From the NCBI GenBank assembly GCA_964511405.1, contig CAZEFK010000120.1, positions 1 through 22,904 on the forward strand: 22,904 bases of DNA, in the 5' to 3' direction. Position 1 is the stretch's first letter; each line of letters begins with the position of its first letter. Shown one piece after another: positions 1 to 7,304 of this stretch. Origin of the DNA: CAZEFK01 sp964511405. Its GTDB lineage: Bacteria; Pseudomonadota; Alphaproteobacteria; Elsterales; Elsteraceae. Position numbers and translations under genes: made by a program. Under the pieces are notes generated by a model. That model was not told the DNA's origin. It did not search any database and was given only the letters and a program-made list of their open reading frames with translations.

Positions 1-1166
1 GGCCAGGCCGACCGGCGCGCCGCCGGCTCCGGCGGCCGCTGGGGGGCACGCCGGGCCCACCGGCGGCGCAGCGCCAGCATCGGCGTCTCGACCCAGACCC
101 GCGACGCCGCCGCCAGGGGCGCCACCAGCGCGAAGGTCGCCAGGACATAGGCGGCGACGCCCCAGCGCAGCGCGATCGGCACCACCAGCAGCTGCTGGAC
201 CGGGAAGCTGTACAGATAAACGCCATAGGAGATGTCGAGCCTGGGCGACAGCCGTTCGGCTAGCCGGCCGCCGGCCAGGCCGCCGGCGACGATCAGATAG
301 GGCAGGGCCAGCGGCGCCAGCTGCCGGCCCTGGCCCAGCACGGCGGCCGCAGCCAGCAGCCCGAGCGCGGCCAGGCCCCAGCCGGGGCCGATGCGCACGC
401 GGCGGCGGGCGGCGAACAGGAAGGCGCCGGTGACGAAATAGCTGGCGACCTCCAGCGACGCATGGGTCTCCGCCAAGTGCGGCAGCCAATAGCCGTCGAA
501 GCCGTGGGTCTCGACCAACCGCCGCACCGGGCCGGCCATCGCCGCCGCCAGCGCCAGCAGCGCCCACGGGCTGACCCGTCCGATCAGGAACAGGATCGGG
601 GTCGCGGCATACATCAGGAGCTCGACCCGGATCGTCCACAGCGAGCTGTTGACCGCCGGACCGGCCGGGCTGGTCAGGAACACGCCCGGCAGCGAATCGG
701 GGCGATAGTCGGACAGGCCGGTCGCCGCCTTCAGGTAATCCCAGGTGCCGGCATCGGCCAGGTAGGCGCCCAGCGGCTCGGTGGTGGCGATGGCGCCGAT
801 GGCGAAGGCGGTGACGACGACCGCCATGGCCAGGCCCGGGAAGATCCGCAGGGCGCGCGCCAGCCCGTAGTCGACCGGCCCGGCCCGGCGCGCGAACGAG
901 GCCGCCACCAGGAACCCGCTGATCGCAAAGAAGACGTGCAGCCCCAGACCGTGCAGCGTGGTCCACAGACCCAGCTGCTGCAGCGGGTCGGGGCGCCGCG
1001 CCAGCACCAGGCAATGGCCGACGGTGACCAGGGCGGCGGCGATCAGGCGCAGCAGGTCGAACAGGTTCGGCCCGCCGGCCGCCAGCCGGTCGCCCAGCGT
1101 TGCGGACATGCGCCCCGGCGCCGCGGCCGCCGGGGCGCGCAGCGTGCTGCGGTCGGTCCCCTTCAT
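1..1166 (-). CDS. Acyltransferase 3 (AT3/OafA-like) membrane protein, 3' end outside window
   Basis: Integral membrane acyltransferase of the AT3 family, which typically puts acetyl or other acyl groups on extracellular polysaccharide or lipopolysaccharide. I read an uninterrupted frame of 388 residues from ATG 1166 to the left edge; the family is usually 350-400 residues, so little is missing. Family marks seen: R40 and H51 in the first hydrophobic helix (RLIAAALVTVGH), the segment FFAISGFL at 79-86, an arginine-rich RALRIFP at 104-110, then a series of hydrophobic helices and a late cytoplasmic tail beginning WVETPM. An alternative start is ATG 1109, which would remove a 19-residue Ala/Pro-rich leader; neither start has a strong Shine-Dalgarno. 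It is divergent from the glycosyltransferase pair, which fits decoration of the glycan those genes build. Family confident; acyl group and substrate unknown. Confidence 0.88.
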   Translation of the reverse strand, partial: MKGTDRSTLRAPAAAAPGRMSATLGDRLAAGGPNLFDLLRLIAAALVTVGHCLVLARRPDPLQQLGLWTTLHGLGLHVFFAISGFLVAASFARRAGPVDYGLARALRIFPGLAMAVVVTAFAIGAIATTEPLGAYLADAGTWDYLKAATGLSDYRPDSLPGVFLTSPAGPAVNSSLWTIRVELLMYAATPILFLIGRVSPWALLALAAAMAGPVRRLVETHGFDGYWLPHLAETHASLEVASYFVTGAFLFAARRRVRIGPGWGLAALGLLAAAAVLGQGRQLAPLALPYLIVAGGLAGGRLAERLSPRLDISYGVYLYSFPVQQLLVVPIALRWGVAAYVLATFALVAPLAAASRVWVETPMLALRRRWARRAPQRPPEPAARRSAW

Positions 1167-1312
1167 GGACGCGGAGACTGGCATCCCGCCTGGATCGACG
1201 CCACCGGTTTCGCCGATCGGACGCGAGTAGCATTGGCTTTGCGACTTTGTGTAATCTCCGGCCGCCCCGCCGACCGGGGTTCATCGACGTCGCGCGAAAG
1301 GTCAGGAATTCC

Positions 1313-2044
1313 GTGCAGAAGGTCACCATTGCCGCCCTGGCGCCGCGGGACCGGGCGGCTACGGTCGCAGGCCTCGTGGAGATGGCGGTCGCCGCCCGCC
1401 CCAATGACGACGTCGACGTCCTGTGGTTCTCCGATCCGCCACGCCGGCTGCCGCCGGTCGACGCGGTCGCGCTGACCGACGGCTTCGATGCCGAGCGGAT
1501 CGACGTCCGCGATGTGCCGAGCCTGGAGATCGGCCGGGCCGTGATCGACCTCGCGCTGTTCCAGCCGGCCCATGAGGGCCCGGTGCGTACGGTCGAGCGG
1601 ATCGTGGTGCTGAGCCATCCCGAATCCGGCTTTGCCACGCTGCCGCGCGCGGCCCTGGCGGCGGCGGCCGAGCGCTGGACGGTCGAGCTCTTGGCGGACC
1701 GGCCCGAGCATGCCGCCGAGGCCCCGGCCGGGCTGCCGCTGAAGGTGCTGCCACGCGGCCGGGCCTGGGCCGATGCCGTGCTGCGCGGCCAGCTCGTGAT
1801 CGCGCCGGCCCGCGCCGACGCGGTGCTGGCCAACGCCATGCTGCGGTCGGCCGTGCTGCTGGATGCATCGGCGCCGAGCGACGATTGGCCGTTCCTGTGG
1901 CCGACCGATCCCGAGCGCCTGGTCGACCGCATCGCCGGCTACGACGCCGAGCAGGGCGGCCCGCTGCTGTTCAACTGGAAGCGCAGCGCCGAGGCCGCCG
2001 CGCGCGCCGCGATCGAGGCCTGGCTGGCCGCGGCGGTCCGATGA
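1313..2044 (+). CDS. Hypothetical protein translationally coupled to the giant glycosyltransferase
   Basis: 243-residue protein that I do not recognise. The start chosen is GTG 1313, preceded by AGGA five bases upstream; the frame is open further upstream but without a convincing ribosome site, and homology-like sequence (QKVTIAALAPRDRA) begins here. The product looks soluble: alternating beta/alpha segments, no signal peptide and no membrane helix. It ends in an Ala-rich helix after PLLFNWKRSAEAA. Its stop overlaps the next start as ATGA (2041-2044), so the two are almost certainly co-translated and should act together. It could be a degenerate Rossmann-like or glycosyltransferase accessory domain, but no catalytic motif is visible. 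The coding call is firm from codon use and the overlap; the function is open. Confidence 0.8.
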   Translation: MQKVTIAALAPRDRAATVAGLVEMAVAARPNDDVDVLWFSDPPRRLPPVDAVALTDGFDAERIDVRDVPSLEIGRAVIDLALFQPAHEGPVRTVERIVVLSHPESGFATLPRAALAAAAERWTVELLADRPEHAAEAPAGLPLKVLPRGRAWADAVLRGQLVIAPARADAVLANAMLRSAVLLDASAPSDDWPFLWPTDPERLVDRIAGYDAEQGGPLLFNWKRSAEAAARAAIEAWLAAAVR

Positions 2045-5000
2045 GCCTGCTGGAAATCCTGGCATCGGTGCCGGGTGCCGCCGGGCGCCCGGCCACGCGC
2101 TCGGCCGCCCACAGCGGCAACATGGGCGACATCGTCTATGCCCTGCCGACGCTGCAGGCCCTGGGCATCGACCGGCTGGTCCTGAACCTGGTCGCCGATC
2201 CTGGCATCGGTGGCCGGCAGCTGACCCGCGGCGCGGCCGAGTTCCTGCTGCCGCTGCTGACCGCGCAGCCCGGGCTGGCCGAGGTCGCCGTCGCCCGGGC
2301 CCGCCTGCGCCTAGCCGTGGGCATCCTGAAGGATGGCCGCGGGCCCGAGATCGCGCGCGGCCTGCCACTGGACGAAGTGCCGGCGGAGCTGGCAGGCGTC
2401 GACTACGTGCTCGACCGCTTCCGCCTGCAGCCGGTCGACCGGATCAGCATCGTCCAGGCCCACGCCCGGGCGCTGGGCGCGCGCATCGACGAGCGCCGGC
2501 CGTTCCTGGTCCTGCCCGAGCCGGTCGCGCCCGACGCCGATATCGTGCTGTCGCTCACCCCGCGCTACCGCCACCTGCCGGCCGAGCATTTTGCCCGGCT
2601 GCTGCGCGGGATCGGGCGCGTGCTGCTGGTCGGCAGCGCGGCCGAGCGCGAGGCCTTCGCCGGCGTGCCCGGCGAGTTCGTCGCGGCTACCGACGCCCTG
2701 CATCTGGCCCGGATCGTCGCCGGCTGCCGGCTGTTCATCGGCGTGCCCTCGCTGCCGCTGGCCATCGCCGAGGGGCTGAAGCATCCGCGCCTCGCCGACG
2801 TGCCCGACTGGCCGGCCAACACGGTGCCGACCGGCCCGGGCGGCTGGCTGCTGCCCGCCGGCATCGACGACGGGCGCCGGATGATCGAGGCCCTGCTCGA
2901 CGACCCGCACGGCGTGCCCGGCCCGGCGCGCGCCGCGCTGCCGCCGCGCCGCGTCGCCGTGCGCGACCTGCCCCTGGAAGCGCGGCTCAGCGATCCCGCC
3001 GACGACCGCGTCATCGCGCGCCTGACCTGCGCCTTCAGCCGCGAGCCCGTGGACTATGCGCTTGACCTGCCGGCGGTGCCGGCCGGCGGCCAGCTGGATC
3101 TGGGCTTCATCCTCGGCTGCTGGATCGAAGTCACGGCCGTGCATCTGGAAAGCAGGCGCGGGCTGGTGGCCTGGCGCCTGGACGAGAGCGAGGGCACGCT
3201 GCCGGGATCGTCGCTGCTGCTGGTCGAGCGCGACGGCCGGCGTCTGCTGACCGGGCGCCAGTCCTACGAGCGGCTGCGCTTCGCGCTGCCGGGACCGGCG
3301 CGCGCGGCCATCGCCGATGGCGGCGGCCGCATCCGCTTCACCCTGCGCTGCCTGCGCGGCGCCGATGCCGCCTGGGAGCTGTCCTTCGGCTTCGGCGACC
3401 GCGGCCGCACGATCGAGCACCTGAAACAGGTCCTGGCCGACACCGAGATCAGGCACAAGGACGCCTACGCCCAGCTCCAGACTACGACCGGCGCGCATAT
3501 CGCGCATCTGGAAGAGCACATCGCCAATCTCGACGAGCAGCTCGGCACCACCCGGCACCATCTGGCCGAGGAGACGCGGCAGCTGGGCCACACGACCTCC
3601 CGGCTCAACCATATCTCGGCCCGGCTGGCGCAGTCGGAAGTCGCGCGCGCCAACGCCGAGGTGCAGGTCCACCAGCTCGCCACCGACTTGGACGCGCTGC
3701 GGGCCTCGACCTCATGGAAGGTGACCCAGCCGCTGCGCGCGGTGGTCCACGGCCTCCGCGACGCCAAGCAGCAGATCCGCCGGCGCCCGGCCCAGGCGCT
3801 GCCGCCCGAGCCGCCGCCGCCACCGCCGGCCAACGAGGCGGGCGCCCCGCCGCCGGTCGACGACACAGGCGCGGCGCCGCCGCCGACGGCGACCGCCGCG
3901 CCCGAGGCGGTCCATGACGACAGCTTCGATTGGACCGACCGCGACGTGCTGGCGATCGAACTCGCCAAGCGCGCCCGCCAGCGCATCGAGCGGCTGACGC
4001 CGGAGGCCCCCAAGCTCCTCGACTTCACCGCCGGCGAGCTGGACCGCCAGGCCCGCCGGCTGAGCTTCCCGGATGTCGCCGAGCCCGCGGCCTCGGTCAT
4101 CGTTCCGGTCTATGACGGCCTGAAATACACGCTGGAGTGCCTGGCCTCGCTGGCGCAGGAGCCGGCCGGCGCCAGCTTCGAGGTGATCGTGATCGACGAC
4201 GCCTCCAGCGACGGCACGGCCGAGGCGGTGGCGCGGATTCCGGGCCTGGTCTATCTGCGCAACGAGCAGAACCTGGGCTTCCTGCGCAGCTGCAACCGCG
4301 CCGCCGCCAAGGCCCGCGGCCGCGTCGTGGTCTATCTCAACAACGACGCGCAGGTCACCGCCAACTGGCTGAAGCCGCTGATCGATGCCTTCGCCGCCGA
4401 TCCCGCGGTCGCGGCCGCGGGGCCGAAGGTGCTGTTCCCCAACGGCCGGCTGCAGGAGGCCGGCTGCGCGATCAACAGCGACCTGTCGGTGACCATGGTC
4501 GGGCTGTTCGACGACCCGGCCCTGCCGCGCTACGACCTGCCGCGCGAGGTCGATTACTGCTCGGGCGCCTGCCTGGCGGTCGACGCCGACCGGCTGCGCG
4601 CCGTCGGCCTGTTCGATGAGCGCCTGGCGCCGGCCTATTACGAGGACATGGACCTGTGCCTGGCGCTGCGCGCGAGGGGCGGCCGGATCGTCTACAATCC
4701 GCGTTCGGTGGTCTATCACCACCTCTCGGTGTCCTCGGACAAGGTGTCCAAGGGCTGGAAGATGAGCCGGATCCTGGCCAACCGGCAGAAGGTGGCCGAA
4801 AAGTGGCAGCCGACGGTCGACGGCTTCAATGACGTCAAGCTGATCGCCTTCTACCTGCCGCAGTATCACCCGATTCCCGAGAACGACCGCTGGTGGGGCC
4901 AGGGCTTCACCGAATGGACGAACGTGTCCAAGGCGCGGCCGAACTTCGTCGGCCACTACCAGCCGCGCCTGCCCGGGGAGCTGGGCTTCTACGACCTGCG

Positions 5001-7077
5001 CGTGGAAGAGGTCATGGCGCGCCAGGCCGAGCTGGCCAAGACTTACGGCATCCACGGGTTCTGCTTCTACTACTATTGGTTCGCCGGCCAGCGGCTGCTG
5101 GAGATGCCGGTCGAGCGCCTGCTCGCCAAGGGCGTGCCCGACATCCCGTACTGCCTGTGCTGGGCCAACGAGAACTGGACGCGGCGCTGGGACGGCAACG
5201 ACCGCGAGATCCTGATGGGCCAGCGCCATGACGACGCCGACGATGCGGCCGTCATCCGCGACCTGATGCGCCATTTCCGGCACCCGAACTACATCCGCGT
5301 CGACGGCCGGCCGTTCCTGGCGGTCTATCGGCCGTCGCTGTTCCCGGACATGCGCCGCACCGTCCAGACCTGGCGCCGCCTGTGCCGCGAGGAGGGGATC
5401 GGCGAGATCTACCTGACCCTGGTGGAATCGTTCGAGGCCGACGGCGGCCGCATCGATCCGCGCACGCTCGACATGGACGCCAGCGTCGAGTTCCCGGCGC
5501 ATACGCCGCTGACCGAGATCGCGCCGCCCGGCCCGGTGCTGCGGCCGGAGTTCCGCGGCCATGTCCGCGACTACCGCGAGCTGGTGTTCAAGACCGCCGC
5601 CCAGGCGCTGCCGGCCTGGACCCGGTTCCGCGGCGTGCTGCCGGGCTGGGACAACACCGCCCGCCGCCAGAACGACGGCTACATGCTGACCAACGCCTCG
5701 CCCGGCGCCTATCAGGCCTGGCTGGAGGACGTGCTGCAGCAGACCCGCGAGCAGAATTTCGGCGACGAGCGCATGGTGTTCGTCAACGCCTGGAACGAGT
5801 GGGGCGAAGGCGCCTATCTGGAGCCCGACCGGCGCTACGGCCGCAGCTACCTGGAAGCGACCCGCAACGCCCGCGAGCCCTGGGTGTTCCAGCCGCTGCC
5901 GAAGCCGGGCGAGGACCCACCGCCCCCGGCCCAGGGCCTGCCCGAGATCTGCCTGGTCGGCCATCCCTTCGCGCCGATCGGGCGCGGCGAGGACATCCGC
6001 GCCGCCCTGCGCGCCTTCAAGGCGGTCGGCATCGAGCCCACGGTGCGCGACGTCTATGCGCTCAACCCGCGCGACCCCGACCAGGCTGTTCTGGTCGAGC
6101 CGCACCTGACCGAGCGCCTGAGCCCGGACATCAACATCTTCTTCATCAATGGCGACGAGGTCGCGCCGATCCTGGCGCACCTCAAGGACCATCGGCCGCC
6201 GGGCGCCTATGACATCGTCTATCCGGCGTGGGAGCTGCCGCGCTACCCGGCCGAGTGGGCCGAGGCGCTGGCGCGCTTCCCCGAGACCTGGGCGCAGTCG
6301 CGTTTCGTGCTGGACTCGCTGACCAAGGCCGGCCTCGCCACTGTCGTGCACATGACGCAGCCCAGCGAGCCCCTGATCCCGCGCTTTTTGGGCCGGCGCC
6401 AGCTGAAGCTGCCTGACTCGGCGTTCCTGTTCCTGTTCGCGTTCGACTTCTCCTCCTATGTCGACCGCAAGAACCCGTGGGCCGTGCTCAAGGCCTTCGA
6501 GGGCTTCCTGGCCCGCCATCCCCAGGCCGACGTCCGGCTGGTGATCAAGACCAACGGCAGCCACACCCGGCCCGACGACCACAAGCGCTTCCGCGCCGCC
6601 TTCGAGCGCTTCCGCGACCGCGTGGTGATCATCGACCGCACGCTGTCGGATCCGGAGATGAAGAACCTGATCCGCGCCGCCGACTGCTTCGTCTCGCTGC
6701 ACCGGGCGGAAGGCTTCGGCCGCGGCCCGGCCGAGGCCATGTTCTATGGCCGCCCGGTGATCGCGACAGGCTATTCCGGCAACATGGACTTCATGACGCC
6801 GGAGACCGCCTGCCTGGTCGACTACAGCCTGGTGCCGGTGCCCGAGGACGCCTACCCGCACTGGCAGGACCAGGTCTGGGCCGACCCCGACGTCGACTCG
6901 GCGACCCGCTGGATGTGCAAGGTCTACGAGGACCGCGCCTTCGCGACCGAGCTCGGGCGGCGCGCGGCGCGGGTCATGCGCACCCAGTTCGCCAGCCGCG
7001 CCGCCGGGCTCCGGTTCGCGGAGCGGATCAAGGCGATCGCGGCCGACCGGGTGCGGATGCCGGCGGCGGCGAAATAG
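2041..7077 (+). CDS. Giant multidomain glycosyltransferase: GT9-like / coiled coil / GT2 / WbsX-like / GT4
   Basis: 1678-residue cytoplasmic protein likely building a surface or exopolysaccharide repeat. Domains in order: (1) residues 1 to about 335, GT-B/GT9-like, with HSGNMGD at 24-30 and FIGVPSLPLAIAEGLK from 232; (2) about 336-452, a beta-rich segment I do not recognise; (3) about 456-556, a coiled coil, followed by SWKVTQPLR at 558-566, a signature common before glycosyltransferase modules; (4) a Pro/Ala linker near 586-620; (5) about 682-900, a GT2 domain with DD 719-720, NND 767-769 and ED 868-869; (6) about 932-1275, a WbsX-like (GH99-related) domain opening KLIAFYLPQYHP and containing WANENWTRRWDG; (7) about 1300-1670, a GT4 GT-B domain with HRAEGFG at 1554-1560 then GRPVIATGYSGN. 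Start ATG 2041 overlaps the previous stop. Domain families are well supported; donor and acceptor sugars and order of action are not. Confidence 0.92.
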   Translation: MSLLEILASVPGAAGRPATRSAAHSGNMGDIVYALPTLQALGIDRLVLNLVADPGIGGRQLTRGAAEFLLPLLTAQPGLAEVAVARARLRLAVGILKDGRGPEIARGLPLDEVPAELAGVDYVLDRFRLQPVDRISIVQAHARALGARIDERRPFLVLPEPVAPDADIVLSLTPRYRHLPAEHFARLLRGIGRVLLVGSAAEREAFAGVPGEFVAATDALHLARIVAGCRLFIGVPSLPLAIAEGLKHPRLADVPDWPANTVPTGPGGWLLPAGIDDGRRMIEALLDDPHGVPGPARAALPPRRVAVRDLPLEARLSDPADDRVIARLTCAFSREPVDYALDLPAVPAGGQLDLGFILGCWIEVTAVHLESRRGLVAWRLDESEGTLPGSSLLLVERDGRRLLTGRQSYERLRFALPGPARAAIADGGGRIRFTLRCLRGADAAWELSFGFGDRGRTIEHLKQVLADTEIRHKDAYAQLQTTTGAHIAHLEEHIANLDEQLGTTRHHLAEETRQLGHTTSRLNHISARLAQSEVARANAEVQVHQLATDLDALRASTSWKVTQPLRAVVHGLRDAKQQIRRRPAQALPPEPPPPPPANEAGAPPPVDDTGAAPPPTATAAPEAVHDDSFDWTDRDVLAIELAKRARQRIERLTPEAPKLLDFTAGELDRQARRLSFPDVAEPAASVIVPVYDGLKYTLECLASLAQEPAGASFEVIVIDDASSDGTAEAVARIPGLVYLRNEQNLGFLRSCNRAAAKARGRVVVYLNNDAQVTANWLKPLIDAFAADPAVAAAGPKVLFPNGRLQEAGCAINSDLSVTMVGLFDDPALPRYDLPREVDYCSGACLAVDADRLRAVGLFDERLAPAYYEDMDLCLALRARGGRIVYNPRSVVYHHLSVSSDKVSKGWKMSRILANRQKVAEKWQPTVDGFNDVKLIAFYLPQYHPIPENDRWWGQGFTEWTNVSKARPNFVGHYQPRLPGELGFYDLRVEEVMARQAELAKTYGIHGFCFYYYWFAGQRLLEMPVERLLAKGVPDIPYCLCWANENWTRRWDGNDREILMGQRHDDADDAAVIRDLMRHFRHPNYIRVDGRPFLAVYRPSLFPDMRRTVQTWRRLCREEGIGEIYLTLVESFEADGGRIDPRTLDMDASVEFPAHTPLTEIAPPGPVLRPEFRGHVRDYRELVFKTAAQALPAWTRFRGVLPGWDNTARRQNDGYMLTNASPGAYQAWLEDVLQQTREQNFGDERMVFVNAWNEWGEGAYLEPDRRYGRSYLEATRNAREPWVFQPLPKPGEDPPPPAQGLPEICLVGHPFAPIGRGEDIRAALRAFKAVGIEPTVRDVYALNPRDPDQAVLVEPHLTERLSPDINIFFINGDEVAPILAHLKDHRPPGAYDIVYPAWELPRYPAEWAEALARFPETWAQSRFVLDSLTKAGLATVVHMTQPSEPLIPRFLGRRQLKLPDSAFLFLFAFDFSSYVDRKNPWAVLKAFEGFLARHPQADVRLVIKTNGSHTRPDDHKRFRAAFERFRDRVVIIDRTLSDPEMKNLIRAADCFVSLHRAEGFGRGPAEAMFYGRPVIATGYSGNMDFMTPETACLVDYSLVPVPEDAYPHWQDQVWADPDVDSATRWMCKVYEDRAFATELGRRAARVMRTQFASRAAGLRFAERIKAIAADRVRMPAAAK

Positions 7078-7190
7078 CGTCGGGCGGCGCCGGCCGGGTC
7101 ACCCGTCGAGCGTCCGCCGACCTGATGCGGACGCGCGTGCCTCCAGCGGCTGCTGGCTGTCCAGTACCAGCGCCTGGGCGAGCCACATCT

Positions 7191-7286
7191 ATGTCTGACG
7201 GCGAGATCACCCTCTACACCACCGAGGACGGCGAGACCCGGGTGCAGCTGCACGCCCGGGACGGCAGGGTGTGGCTTAGGCTCAAA
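7191..7286 (+). pseudogene. RhuM-family N-terminal remnant
   Basis: From ATG 7191 about 32 codons read like the start of RhuM/virulence-protein family members: MSDGEITLYTTEDGETR, then VQLHARDGRVWL. In the family this is followed by a Gln/Ala-rich helix and a long body, but here the resemblance stops after VWL and the frame simply runs on into the antisense side of the neighbouring minus-strand gene. I read it as a truncated leftover, not a functional gene. The rest of the gap (7078-7190 and 7287-7304) shows nothing I can name. RhuM genes are often found in mobile or accessory regions, which fits a junction here. The match is by memory of the family consensus, so it needs a database check. Confidence 0.5.
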
Positions 7287-7304
7287 GCAGCCTGCGCGTG
7301 GACC

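Noticed and set aside
1226..1260. Promoter-like TTGGCT ... TAATCT before the unknown gene at 1313
   Set aside because: The spacing is about 13 bases, too short for a standard sigma-70 promoter, and no better partner hexamer was found.
3712..6861. Open minus-strand frame of about 1050 codons
   Set aside because: Antisense to the giant glycosyltransferase; low-complexity composition and no recognisable fold.
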